NCBI GenBank assembly: GCA_913062645.1
Contig: CAJXVW010000001.1
Location: 1,240,001 to 1,304,000 of the forward strand
DNA length: 64,000 bases
From: an uncultured Mycoplasmatota bacterium
GTDB lineage: Bacteria > Bacillota_I > Bacilli_A > Izemoplasmatales > Izemoplasmataceae
Direction: 5' to 3'
The notes under the pieces were generated by a model that worked only from the letters and a program-made list of their open reading frames with translations, had not been told where the DNA came from and made no database searches. Shown in pieces: positions 1 through 6,989 of this stretch (within the stretch, counting starts at the first letter, position 1; every line of letters begins with the position of its first letter). Position numbers and translations under genes: made by a program.

Positions 1-31
1 AAATAAAATAAAAGCCATCGGCGATGGCTTT
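1..31 (-). terminator. Intrinsic terminator of rplS
   Basis: An AAAGCCAT/ATGGCTTT stem (11-18 with 24-31) with a five-base loop is followed on the minus strand by an AT-rich tail dominated by T. It begins at the rplS stop codon. Confidence 0.85.
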
Positions 32-378
32 TATCGTTTTTCCTTGATGCGCGATTGTTTGGCGGACAGACCACGGATGTAGAACAGACGGGCGCGACGG
101 ACTTTCCCGCGACGAACGACTTCGATGTTCTCCACCAGGGGCGAATGAATCGGGAAGGTACGTTCGATGCCGACGCCGTATGACACTTTGCGGACGGTGA
201 ACGTTTCACCGATGCCTCCACCTTGACGCTTGATCACGAGTCCTTCGAAAATCTGAATGCGTTCGCGGTTTCCTTCGCGGATCTTGACCGCCACTTTGAC
301 GGTGTCACCGGCTTGGAAAGCGGGAACGTCGGACTTCTGAAATTCATTCGTAATCTCTCGTAACAGTTGCTGCGACAT
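31..378 (-). CDS. rplS: 50S ribosomal protein L19
   Basis: L19 sits at the 30S-50S interface of the large ribosomal subunit. The 115-residue product matches L19 over its whole length: an N-terminal helix, then the SH3-like core with '[12 protein letters not shown]' and the basic tail '[20 protein letters not shown]'. I start at the ATG at 376-378 because AGGAGTGA lies 7 bases upstream; an in-frame start 24 bases earlier has no ribosome site and adds a non-conserved extension. It is the last gene of the rpsP-rimM-trmD-rplS group but has its own promoter, separated from trmD here by an arylsulfotransferase-like gene. The leader of about 80 bases may be regulatory. Confidence 0.97.
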   Translation of the reverse strand: MSQQLLREITNEFQKSDVPAFQAGDTVKVAVKIREGNRERIQIFEGLVIKRQGGGIGETFTVRKVSYGVGIERTFPIHSPLVENIEVVRRGKVRRARLFYIRGLSAKQSRIKEKR

Positions 379-458
379 GATTTCACTCCTTACGTTGATC
401 ACTTGCTCATAAGGACTCTTCCAAAGCGGAGCAAATGTTATGGTTCGATTTAACAGCG
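379..458 (-). promoter_or_regulatory. rplS mRNA leader, possible L19 autoregulatory leader
   Basis: The transcript predicted from the promoter at 465-493 has an untranslated leader of roughly 80 bases. It can fold a TTGCTC/GAGCAA stem (403-408 with 429-434) enclosing a small GGA/TCC hairpin. Firmicutes are known to carry an L19 leader upstream of rplS; position and size fit, but I have not matched the consensus, so this is an inference. Confidence 0.35.
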
Positions 459-464
459 TTAGTT

Positions 465-493
465 ATTATAGCATAGCGGTTTGTTAAATGCAA
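465..493 (-). promoter_or_regulatory. rplS promoter
   Basis: On the minus strand a TTGCAT -35 (488-493) and a perfect TATAAT -10 (465-470) are separated by 17 bases. The promoter lies just downstream of the arylsulfotransferase stop codon, giving rplS transcription independent of the genes inserted upstream. Confidence 0.75.
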
Positions 494-502
494 GACAAAT
501 TC

Positions 503-2494
503 TCAGTCAAATGTGACCTCGGTATAGGTGTCGTAACGGTGCCCGTCGATGATCAACAGAATGCTGTAGGTTCCGCTTCGTTCGTACTCGTTGAGATGGA
601 AGGTCGTCGTGACCCGCTCGAGCTCGTTGACGGGCGGTACGAGCGCCGATTGAGAAAGCGGTGTGATCGGGATGTGATACATCGTTTCACCACTCGCATC
701 ACGGAGTACGAGAAACACCGTCTGATCGATGTCGAAGCGTCCCTCTACCACCAGTTGGTTGCGGTCTTTGAGAAGCATCAGGTCATAGCCTGGTGGTACC
801 GTTTCAAACACCGTCAAGCGTTCGGTGATCGATCCATCGTAAGGGGTGGCGACCAGTTGCTGGCCGCGCACGTCCGGTTCTCCGAACACGACGCGCGTCT
901 GCGGTCCATACGGATTGATCCGAAGCGCTTTGGCGACGTTGGTCGCAAGTCTCAGCACATACACTTCCGCATCGTTCTCAAGGATCACCGTTACACTCGA
1001 CAACGACAACGGATCCTCACCGTCGTAGAGCGGTGCCGCGACACCGATCGTACTGGCGGTGGTGCTGGCGATGCCGCCACTGTGGAGCAGATAGGTGTCC
1101 TCGGCCAGTTCTGTCGCGTTGGACAGATAGGGACTGTAGGACAACGCCGTGATGGACTCGCCCGGCGTTGCGTCGAGGGTGGCGGTCCGGTTGTCGAGAT
1201 CGATGTCGTAGATGCGCGCATAGGAGCGGTTCATCGTCGGCAGGACGTAGTTGGCAAGCAGTTTGCTGCGATGGTTGCCGTTGTCGAACAAGAGGATGCG
1301 ACCATCGGCCATGACGTCGATGCTGTTAGGTCCGTAGAACCAGTTGTTGTCCTGTGGATCAACCAGAAACAACGGCACTTTCGACGATGCCCACCGCGTC
1401 GTGTCGCCAAGCAGATACACCAGTTCATCAGTCAGCCGGTCGATGGCGATGACGGCATCTTTGTGGCGACTGGCGATCAAGACGAGATCGTCTTGTGGAT
1501 CGTAGGCGACCGATGTGACATGCACCCAGTCGTCGAACGTGAACATCTGGTTGAAGCCATCGGCGATGTCCAGATAATCATTCATGTCCCACGAGCGGAT
1601 GACGCGTCCCGTCGTCCTTTCGATCTCGATGACGAGATCCTGAACACCGTTGGTGAAGGTATTGCTGATGGTGAGCAGGTTGCCGCCCGGCAGTTCGGTG
1701 ACGTCACCATACACACCGCCGGGGACCTGATATTCGACATGGATTTTGCCCAGCAGATCGATTTCATAGAACCCGCTGGCATAATACGGCTCTTGGACAA
1801 AGCGCTCGGTGGAAACGAGATAATGCCCGTTCATGAGCGGCTCCATCACTCCGGCAAACGAGGTCGTCAGGTACCAGCGCACGTCTCCGAAGGCATCGTA
1901 GGCCAAGGCAAATTGATCGGTGGATGGTACCATCACCATCCAGTCATCGCCGAAGAACGCATGGGTGGTGACAATCGACTCGGGCGTCGGAATCGTTTCC
2001 GGCAGTGCCGGCGTCTGCGTGGTGATGGTGGTCAACAGTTCGCCCGGACCACCGGTCGCGGTGTCATAGGCAAGCAGTTGGATGACGTTGCTGTGTCCGG
2101 CATACAGACCCAGTACGGGAATTTGGTGGACGGTCGCAAGCGGCGTATGAAACTCGAGTGTCGCTTCTTCCGTCTTGCCGACCACGCGCACCACGTAACG
2201 GGTCGCCGTGTCGGTTTCAAATAGAATCAGACCCGACAGCGGCGAGATGCCGTACGGATCACGAATGAAGTAGGGGTTGATTTCACTGTACATGCCATCG
2301 CGATAGGCATCGCGGAACTCACTCTCGAGCGCGATTTGATCCTCCAACAACGTCGTTGCGTGAGGCACCTCGGTGCGCACCGGATCGGCGAACCCATAAA
2401 TCAAGAACGCGATGATCCCGAGCACGATGAAGGCTCCCGGTACAAGGATGATGACGGCGTACTCTCCGAACATTCGTTTCCACAGATTACGCAT
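503..2494 (-). CDS. Membrane-anchored arylsulfotransferase-like protein (AssT family)
   Basis: The 663-residue product resembles bacterial arylsulfate sulfotransferases, which move sulfate between phenolic compounds by a ping-pong mechanism. One membrane segment (about 12-34) would anchor an extracellular domain. The later part has beta-propeller character with repeated 'NGHYLV'/'GGNLLTISN' blades and family-type motifs DWVHVTSV (about 322-329), [11 protein letters not shown] (342-352), [19 protein letters not shown] (388-406). I start at the ATG at 2492-2494, preceded by AAGGAGGG, instead of an upstream start lying inside trmD. It overlaps the trmD stop by 8 bases and sits where the trmD C-terminal domain should be, suggesting insertion. 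I did not map the catalytic histidine with certainty, and substrates are unknown. Confidence 0.75.
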   Translation of the reverse strand: MRNLWKRMFGEYAVIILVPGAFIVLGIIAFLIYGFADPVRTEVPHATTLLEDQIALESEFRDAYRDGMYSEINPYFIRDPYGISPLSGLILFETDTATRYVVRVVGKTEEATLEFHTPLATVHQIPVLGLYAGHSNVIQLLAYDTATGGPGELLTTITTQTPALPETIPTPESIVTTHAFFGDDWMVMVPSTDQFALAYDAFGDVRWYLTTSFAGVMEPLMNGHYLVSTERFVQEPYYASGFYEIDLLGKIHVEYQVPGGVYGDVTELPGGNLLTISNTFTNGVQDLVIEIERTTGRVIRSWDMNDYLDIADGFNQMFTFDDWVHVTSVAYDPQDDLVLIASRHKDAVIAIDRLTDELVYLLGDTTRWASSKVPLFLVDPQDNNWFYGPNSIDVMADGRILLFDNGNHRSKLLANYVLPTMNRSYARIYDIDLDNRTATLDATPGESITALSYSPYLSNATELAEDTYLLHSGGIASTTASTIGVAAPLYDGEDPLSLSSVTVILENDAEVYVLRLATNVAKALRINPYGPQTRVVFGEPDVRGQQLVATPYDGSITERLTVFETVPPGYDLMLLKDRNQLVVEGRFDIDQTVFLVLRDASGETMYHIPITPLSQSALVPPVNELERVTTTFHLNEYERSGTYSILLIIDGHRYDTYTEVTFD

Positions 2495-2984
2495 CGGGAT
2501 GTCCCTCCTTCTCGTTGGATCCAAGCGCATGGCGGACGATGTTGTCGACAATTGCCATCGCGGCCAGTTCCCCGCCGGTCATGACGAAGTCGCCGATCGA
2601 CACTTCGCGATCGAACAAATCACGAATCCGCTCGTCAAATCCTTCGTAGTGTCCGCACAAGACGATCAGATGCTCCGCACGGCGCAGTTCCTTCGCGAGA
2701 GCGGCATCAAATCGTTGGCCCTGCGGGGTCACGATCAGTTTGGTTGCGCGTTTGTATCCGGCGATGCTTTGGAGCGCATCGCGAATCGGTTGCACCTGCA
2801 ACACCATGCCGGCGCCGCCGCCATAGGGGGCGTCGTCGACCTTGCCGTGCTTGTTGGTGCTGAACGTGCGAAAATCAATCAAGCGGAGTTCGACATCGCC
2901 ATCGACGCACGCCGCTCGCATGCGATCGCCATCGATGAACCCATCGAACAATTCCGGAAACAAGGTGAGGATGTCGATTCTCAC
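2487..2984 (-). CDS. trmD: tRNA (guanine-37-N1)-methyltransferase, C-terminally truncated
   Basis: TrmD methylates G37 of tRNAs using S-adenosylmethionine and prevents +1 frameshifting. The N-terminal trefoil-knot domain is well conserved: PYGGGAGM (53-60), TPQGQ (86-90), [10 protein letters not shown] (110-119), [12 protein letters not shown] (129-140). Similarity stops near residue 150; the product ends at 165 residues where the family normally has about 230-250, so the linker normally carrying the catalytic aspartate and the tRNA-binding C-terminal domain are absent. The last codons double as the ribosome site of the next gene. The GTG start (2982-2984) overlaps the rimM stop by 4 bases and has GGGAGGG upstream. 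It could be non-functional, or a shortened active form. Confidence 0.85.
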   Translation of the reverse strand: MRIDILTLFPELFDGFIDGDRMRAACVDGDVELRLIDFRTFSTNKHGKVDDAPYGGGAGMVLQVQPIRDALQSIAGYKRATKLIVTPQGQRFDAALAKELRRAEHLIVLCGHYEGFDERIRDLFDREVSIGDFVMTGGELAAMAIVDNIVRHALGSNEKEGHPDA

Positions 2985-3484
2985 AGCAATCCCTCCCAAG
3001 CATCCAACAGAATCCGTCGTTGGTCCTTGTCGACGGACTTGACGAACACCTTGTTGAAGGGAATCAGCGCGTCTTTGGCGTCATCGCGGCGGACTACGAG
3101 CAGCTCGCCCTGCGGCACTTGACGGATATCGACGCAGGTGCCGACAAGGTGATCGGTGTAGACGTCGAGACCGATTAGTTCGTCGAAATAGAACTCGTCT
3201 TCGTCGTCAAGTTCGTGAATCTGTGTTGCGTCAATGTACAGGTCCGAACCCTTGTAGCGTTCGACCTGATTGATGTCGGTGAACTCGCGGAAGGTGACAT
3301 GTTGCAAGCCCTTGACGGTGCGCACCGACTGGACGGTAACGGGGATCAAATCACCACGAAAAGCGACATGCAGGGTCGTACCCGGCGCATATCGCTCCAC
3401 GATGAAATCGGTATGGGACTTGATTTTCACCGTCCCACTCAGTCCGTGGGTATTGACAATGGTACCAATCAAGACGCGTTCCAT
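2981..3484 (-). CDS. rimM: 16S rRNA maturation factor RimM
   Basis: RimM helps mature the 3' domain of 16S rRNA and binds ribosomal protein S19. The 167-residue protein has the N-terminal RimM barrel beginning '[21 protein letters not shown]' (residues 1-21, the G-G turn is typical) and a C-terminal PRC-barrel-like domain containing '[11 protein letters not shown]'. Length is normal for the family. The ATG is preceded by GAGGTGAT. It starts 16 bases after the NatB-like permease gene, so it probably shares the natAB transcript, and its stop overlaps the start of trmD by 4 bases, indicating translational coupling. Confidence 0.95.
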   Translation of the reverse strand: MERVLIGTIVNTHGLSGTVKIKSHTDFIVERYAPGTTLHVAFRGDLIPVTVQSVRTVKGLQHVTFREFTDINQVERYKGSDLYIDATQIHELDDEDEFYFDELIGLDVYTDHLVGTCVDIRQVPQGELLVVRRDDAKDALIPFNKVFVKSVDKDQRRILLDAWEGLL

Positions 3485-3500
3485 GGAATCACCTCGCTGG

Positions 3501-4703
3501 TTATTTGCTGAACATCACTTTTTCGGATTGGAACAGTTTGTTGATGATGAAGATCAGGATCGCAACATAGACCACGCTCGAAATCACCATCAAGAGGAAA
3601 TGCAATGGAACGATTTCAAACGTCATGATGCCGATCAGCATGTTGACGCTGCTGTAAATGGGAACCAGATACATCAGCGGATTGGTCGCGGCTTCGCCGC
3701 TGAACATCGAACTGACACCGACGATGACGCTGAGGAAATAGAGCGGCAGAATCATCATCGACGCTTCCTTGATCGACTTGGCATACGCACTGATGGCGCT
3801 GACCAGGCCAACGATGACGAGCACCGTTGCGAGCAGCACGCCGAAGATCGACAGATACTCGCCGACACCGTAGATGTTGGCATCGAGCTCTTCGCCCTGC
3901 ATCAGCATCGGCAGGCTCAGGAAGATGCCGATGAACGAGGACGTCGCGCTCATCAGGGCGATGATCGAGAGGCTCATGACTTTGCCGACGGCCAGTTCGC
4001 CGCGTTTGATCGGCGTGACGAGCAGCGTCGCGATGGTGCCGCGTTCCTTCTCGCCGGCGATGCTGTCGGGACCGATCGTCATCGCACCGGAAAACAGGAA
4101 CATCACGATCAGCATCGGCAGCAGCATCGCGAAGCTCTGGCCGCTGGCGCGCTGTTCGTCCATGATGATGTGGTCCGGATTGGTGAGATCGGTGTGGAAG
4201 GCGAACATGTCTTCGCCGAGACGGTCGTAACTGATGTCAAAACCGTAGGCGTTGAGATGACTGAGCAGATAGTAATAGGCGCTGTTGCTGTAGCGTTCGC
4301 CAGGGTTGTAGCTGGTCATCACTTCGGGAACGACGTATCCGGGCTGATCGTATTGTGAAATGGTGGTTTCAAAGTTTTCGGGGAAACGGATCAAGACGTC
4401 GATGTCGCCTTCGAGAATGCCGGCTTTGATGTCATCATAAGGCATGTCATCGAAGTCGTGGAACTCGACATCGCGCTGATCGTCGCCGACGATCTGATCA
4501 CGCAATGTGTCCGGCATGTTTTCGGTGTAGAGGATGATCGTATGGCTTTCCACTTCATCGACTTGATTGCCGATCGCGTTGCCCATGAACGAATACATCA
4601 GATAGATCGCCAGACCAGGCAGGAAGATGGCGGTGAAGATCAGTCGCTTGTCGCTCATCACGCGGTAGAATTCTTTCTTGAATACGGTCAGGATGTTGTT
4701 CAC
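3501..4703 (-). CDS. natB: ABC-2 type transporter permease, NatB-like
   Basis: This 400-residue membrane protein has the NatB layout: one N-terminal membrane segment (about 20-42), a large outward domain (about 45-190), then five or six membrane segments. The 'GEKERGT' cytoplasmic motif near residue 220 is characteristic of NatB-type ABC-2 permeases, which export sodium or small organic compounds together with a NatA ATPase. It overlaps natA by 4 bases, so the two are translated together. The pair interrupts the otherwise conserved khpA-rimM neighbourhood. The sodium substrate is assumed by analogy only. Confidence 0.85.
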   Translation of the reverse strand: MNNILTVFKKEFYRVMSDKRLIFTAIFLPGLAIYLMYSFMGNAIGNQVDEVESHTIILYTENMPDTLRDQIVGDDQRDVEFHDFDDMPYDDIKAGILEGDIDVLIRFPENFETTISQYDQPGYVVPEVMTSYNPGERYSNSAYYYLLSHLNAYGFDISYDRLGEDMFAFHTDLTNPDHIIMDEQRASGQSFAMLLPMLIVMFLFSGAMTIGPDSIAGEKERGTIATLLVTPIKRGELAVGKVMSLSIIALMSATSSFIGIFLSLPMLMQGEELDANIYGVGEYLSIFGVLLATVLVIVGLVSAISAYAKSIKEASMMILPLYFLSVIVGVSSMFSGEAATNPLMYLVPIYSSVNMLIGIMTFEIVPLHFLLMVISSVVYVAILIFIINKLFQSEKVMFSK

Positions 4704-5491
4704 GCCAGATCACCTCCGAGCAGATTTTCTTCCTCAACGAGCTGGAAGAACAGCTCCTCGAGATCGGCGCTTTGTTGTTCCTTGCGGACATTGGCGAGCG
4801 TGTCGCAGCGTTTCATCTTGCCGTTGATGATGATGCCGACGCGGTCGCACAGTTTTTCGACGACGCTCAGGATGTGCGTCGACAGGATGACCGTCTTGCC
4901 CTGGTTCTTGAGTTCAATCAGATAATCGGTGACGCTGCGCGCCGTGAGCACGTCGAGACCGTTGGTCGGTTCGTCGAAGATGATGAAATCGGGATCGTGA
5001 ACAAGGCTGATCGCGATCGATGTCTTCTGTTTCATTCCGCTCGACAGTTCACCGACTTTGACTTCCATGAACTCGTCGATGCCGAAGCGTTTGAACAGTT
5101 CCATCTTGCGGTCTTCGATGGCGTCTTCGGCGATGCCGTGAAGTCGTGAAAAATAGCGAAACAGATAGTTTGGCGTGAAATGGTCTTCGAGTTTCAGTTC
5201 GCTCGTCAGGAACCCGATTTTGCCGCGGACTTCCTCATCGGCGGTGACAACGCTGCTGCCGCCGACGATGACATCGCCTTCGTCGGGTTTGATGAGCGTT
5301 GAAATCGTGCGCAAACAAGTGGTCTTGCCGGCGCCGTTGGGTCCGAGCAGACCGAAGATCTCACCGGGATAGGCCGTGAACGAGACATCGTTGCAGGCGA
5401 CTTTGACGGTGGCGTCGGTCTTCTCCAGACGTTGCTGTTTTTTGGACAGTTTGAAGCGTTTGGTCAGATTGCGTACTTCGAGTGTGTTCAT
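4700..5491 (-). CDS. natA: ABC transporter ATP-binding protein, NatA-like
   Basis: The 263-residue cytoplasmic ATPase powers the NatB-like permease encoded next. Walker A GPNGAGKT (50-57), the signature LSSGMKQK (149-156), Walker B with the following D-loop IIFDEPTNGLD (170-180) and the switch histidine in 'ILSTH' are all intact. An insertion rich in Lys/Gln (about 14-27) after the first strand is unusual. The ATG has AGGAGT upstream. A strong promoter and an 18-base palindrome just precede the gene, so natAB and the downstream rimM-trmD-assT genes probably answer to a repressor. Confidence 0.9.
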   Translation of the reverse strand: MNTLEVRNLTKRFKLSKKQQRLEKTDATVKVACNDVSFTAYPGEIFGLLGPNGAGKTTCLRTISTLIKPDEGDVIVGGSSVVTADEEVRGKIGFLTSELKLEDHFTPNYLFRYFSRLHGIAEDAIEDRKMELFKRFGIDEFMEVKVGELSSGMKQKTSIAISLVHDPDFIIFDEPTNGLDVLTARSVTDYLIELKNQGKTVILSTHILSVVEKLCDRVGIIINGKMKRCDTLANVRKEQQSADLEELFFQLVEEENLLGGDLA

Positions 5492-5517
5492 GGTCGTACT
5501 CCTTCTGTCGTGACTGA

Positions 5518-5535
5518 CGGATGTATCTACATCCG
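5518..5535. promoter_or_regulatory. Candidate operator of the natAB promoter
   Basis: CGGATGTATCTACATCCG has 8-base perfect arms around a two-base centre. It lies a few bases downstream of the predicted natA transcription start and upstream of its ribosome site, where a bound TetR- or GntR-type repressor would block transcription. No regulator gene is adjacent. Confidence 0.6.
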
Positions 5536-5544
5536 CATAATGTA

Positions 5545-5573
5545 ATTATAGTAAAAATAGTTCGATTATTCAA
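5545..5573 (-). promoter_or_regulatory. natAB promoter
   Basis: A TTGAAT -35 (5568-5573) and a perfect TATAAT -10 (5545-5550) are spaced by exactly 17 bases on the minus strand. As khpA ends in a terminator just upstream, this promoter probably also drives rimM, trmD and the arylsulfotransferase-like gene. Confidence 0.8.
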
Positions 5574-5603
5574 TGCATAATGACGATAGTTTTTGTCATA
5601 CGC

Positions 5604-5633
5604 AAAGAAAAAGAGGCCATGTTTTCAGGCCTC
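5604..5633 (-). terminator. Intrinsic terminator of khpA
   Basis: A GAGGCC/GGCCTC stem (5613-5618 with 5628-5633) with a nine-base loop is followed on the minus strand by TTTTTCTTT. It separates the rpsP-khpA transcript from natAB. Confidence 0.8.
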
Positions 5634-5885
5634 GAATGAATCGATGTTGATGGTGATTTTCTTTCCTTCGCGCGATGCGCTGGCGTAGCAGATCGTGCGG
5701 ATCGCGTTGGCGATGCGACCGTTCTTGCCGATCACGCGGCCGAGATCGTCCTGGTGGACGATGACCTGCATCGTCAGCATGTTGTCGTCTTCGGAAAACT
5801 TTTTGACCATCAGGTCTTCCGGATGCACGACCAATGGGTGAATCAGGTCCTTGATCAGTTTTTCATAATTGACTGCCAATGTCAT
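5625..5885 (-). CDS. khpA: KH-domain RNA-binding protein KhpA
   Basis: This 86-residue protein is a single KH domain with the nucleic-acid binding GxxG loop intact in 'GRVIGKNGR' (about 49-57). KhpA pairs with KhpB in Gram-positive bacteria and influences RNA metabolism and cell division. The start is either the ATG chosen here or an adjacent upstream GTG; both lie six bases or less from the rpsP stop, and the ribosome site (GCGGGTG) is weak, so translation is probably coupled to rpsP. The rpsP-khpA pairing is the classical Firmicutes arrangement. Confidence 0.93.
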   Translation of the reverse strand: MTLAVNYEKLIKDLIHPLVVHPEDLMVKKFSEDDNMLTMQVIVHQDDLGRVIGKNGRIANAIRTICYASASREGKKITINIDSFEA

Positions 5886-5891
5886 CACCCG

Positions 5892-6149
5892 CTATTTGTT
5901 GCGCTTGGTGGTGATTCCGGCCTGAACGAACAGATTCTTGACGGTGTCCGTGGTTTGTGCTCCCTCATTTAACCATTTTTGCGCTTTTTCCGCATCGATT
6001 TTGACGGTTGCCGGATCGGTCAGCGGGTTGTAGGTGCCGATGATTTCAAGATATCGGCCGTCGCGTTTGTTGCGCGAGTCCGCTGCCACCAGTCTATAGA
6101 ATGGACGTTTTTTGGTTCCGAATCGCTGTAATCTGATTTTTACTGCCAT
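5892..6149 (-). CDS. rpsP: 30S ribosomal protein S16
   Basis: S16 is an assembly protein of the 30S body. The 85-residue sequence opens with '[20 protein letters not shown]', the family signature, followed by 'GTYNP' near residue 40 and the C-terminal helix '[19 protein letters not shown]'. Length is normal. AAGGAGGAA lies 8 bases before the ATG. It opens the transcript rpsP-khpA from a strong promoter whose -35 box overlaps the terminator stem of the preceding ylbG gene. Confidence 0.98.
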   Translation of the reverse strand: MAVKIRLQRFGTKKRPFYRLVAADSRNKRDGRYLEIIGTYNPLTDPATVKIDAEKAQKWLNEGAQTTDTVKNLFVQAGITTKRNK

Positions 6150-6182
6150 CGTTGGTTCCTCCTTCTTTCGATTTCCGGGACA

Positions 6183-6211
6183 AGTATATCACTTCAAAAA
6201 AACAATGTCAA
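6183..6211 (-). promoter_or_regulatory. rpsP promoter
   Basis: A perfect TTGACA -35 (6206-6211) and TATACT -10 (6183-6188) are separated by 17 bases. The -35 lies inside the downstream arm of the ylbG terminator hairpin, so one stretch of DNA serves both purposes. Confidence 0.8.
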
Positions 6212-6228
6212 GTATTTTTACTTGACAT
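6195..6228 (-). terminator. Intrinsic terminator of ylbFG
   Basis: ATGTCAAGTA (6205-6214) pairs with TACTTGACAT (6219-6228) and is followed on the minus strand by TGTTTTTTTG. It begins at the ylbG stop codon. Confidence 0.85.
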
Positions 6229-6454
6229 CGAGATCGAGTTGATATTCGTCGGTTTCGAAGAGACTTTCCTCGATGCGTTTGACGAGGCGGATCTTCTTCA
6301 GTTTCTTGATGACGTCCTCCACCTGATCGGCGTCGCAATAGCACACGGCGTAACGCCGCTTCTTGTGGTAGTAGGTCACGTTGGCGACCTTTTCGATGTG
6401 CTTGACGGCCTTGGGACTGCGGAAGTGCACGATGAGGCTGCTGCGTTTGATCAT
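6218..6454 (-). CDS. ylbG: UPF0298 family protein YlbG
   Basis: A 78-residue cytoplasmic protein matching the UPF0298/YlbG family: an N-terminal strand 'SSLIVHFRSPKAVKHIEK', a central 'VTYYHKKRRYAVCYCDADQVEDVIKKL' region and a 'LVKRIEESL' ending. Its biochemical role is not known. In Firmicutes it commonly lies directly after ylbF, as here (8-base gap), so the two probably act or are at least expressed together. Length is slightly shorter than the Bacillus protein. Confidence 0.85.
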   Translation of the reverse strand: MIKRSSLIVHFRSPKAVKHIEKVANVTYYHKKRRYAVCYCDADQVEDVIKKLKKIRLVKRIEESLFETDEYQLDLDVK

Positions 6455-6462
6455 GATATCAC

Positions 6463-6843
6463 CTAGTGTCGTTGGATGAGCCCGATCGAATCGGGGTGCT
6501 TGATTTTGTCGGAAACGGTGGTGGCGAGCGCTCGAGCAATGTCGTCGAGACGAGCCTGGACGGCTTTCTCAAGTTGCACGAAGGTGCGTACTTCGGGATG
6601 ACTGAAGAGGGCTTCCCGGGCATCGCGATACGCGAGCTGGACGCGTTTCAAATCGGGATGATGGGTGCCGTACTGACGAACCTCGTCGTACTTCGCCTGC
6701 CAGTTCTGGTAAGCGGCGAGACGTTCGCCGATGGCAGGGTCCTGTTCCAGTTTCGTTTTTTGTTCGAGCAGACGCCGATAGTCGTCGGACTGTTTGATGT
6801 CGTCGGTCAATTGATAGACGGCGTCGAGGATGTTCTGATTCAT
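6463..6843 (-). CDS. ylbF: YlbF/YmcA family regulator
   Basis: This 126-residue all-helical protein has the YlbF layout: 'ILDAVYQLTDDIKQSDDYRRL' at the start, a central heptad-rich helix 'DLKRVQLAYRDAREALFSHPEV' and a C-terminal helix. In Bacillus, YlbF with YmcA and YaaT stimulates RNase Y-dependent mRNA maturation and affects competence and sporulation; only the family membership is visible here. It starts the ylbF-ylbG operon from the promoter at 6861-6889. No competence or sporulation gene is near. Confidence 0.8.
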   Translation of the reverse strand: MNQNILDAVYQLTDDIKQSDDYRRLLEQKTKLEQDPAIGERLAAYQNWQAKYDEVRQYGTHHPDLKRVQLAYRDAREALFSHPEVRTFVQLEKAVQARLDDIARALATTVSDKIKHPDSIGLIQRH

Positions 6844-6860
6844 GCAATCACCACAAAACT

Positions 6861-6889
6861 AGTATATAACGAGACCCCGTCGGATGCAA
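6861..6889 (-). promoter_or_regulatory. ylbFG promoter
   Basis: TTGCAT -35 (6884-6889), 17-base spacer and TATACT -10 (6861-6866) on the minus strand. It is divergent from the promoter of the thioredoxin-CcdA gene. Confidence 0.7.
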
Positions 6890-6921
6890 GTGATATTCCC
6901 CGATATACTTTGTTAGATTGT

Positions 6922-6950
6922 TTGACTAACCAACCGTCCGAATATATAAT
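6922..6950 (+). promoter_or_regulatory. Promoter of the thioredoxin-CcdA/cysteine desulfurase operon
   Basis: TTGACT -35 (6922-6927), 17-base spacer and perfect TATAAT -10 (6945-6950). A GTTAG/CTAAC inverted repeat (6912-6916 with 6926-6930) overlaps the -35 region and could be an operator. Confidence 0.75.
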
Positions 6951-6989
6951 AGGGTTAGGTTTTCAAATCCCCTGAAAGTAGTGCACAAC

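Noticed and set aside
488-2224. 578-codon plus-strand frame opposite the arylsulfotransferase-like gene
   Set aside because: No ribosome site, no recognisable domain, composition typical of an antisense shadow, while the minus strand has clear family motifs.
6951-6972. GGTTTTCAAATCCCC resembling a tRNA T-arm
   Set aside because: No acceptor or anticodon arms can be built upstream; the bases lie between the -10 and the start of the thioredoxin-CcdA gene.
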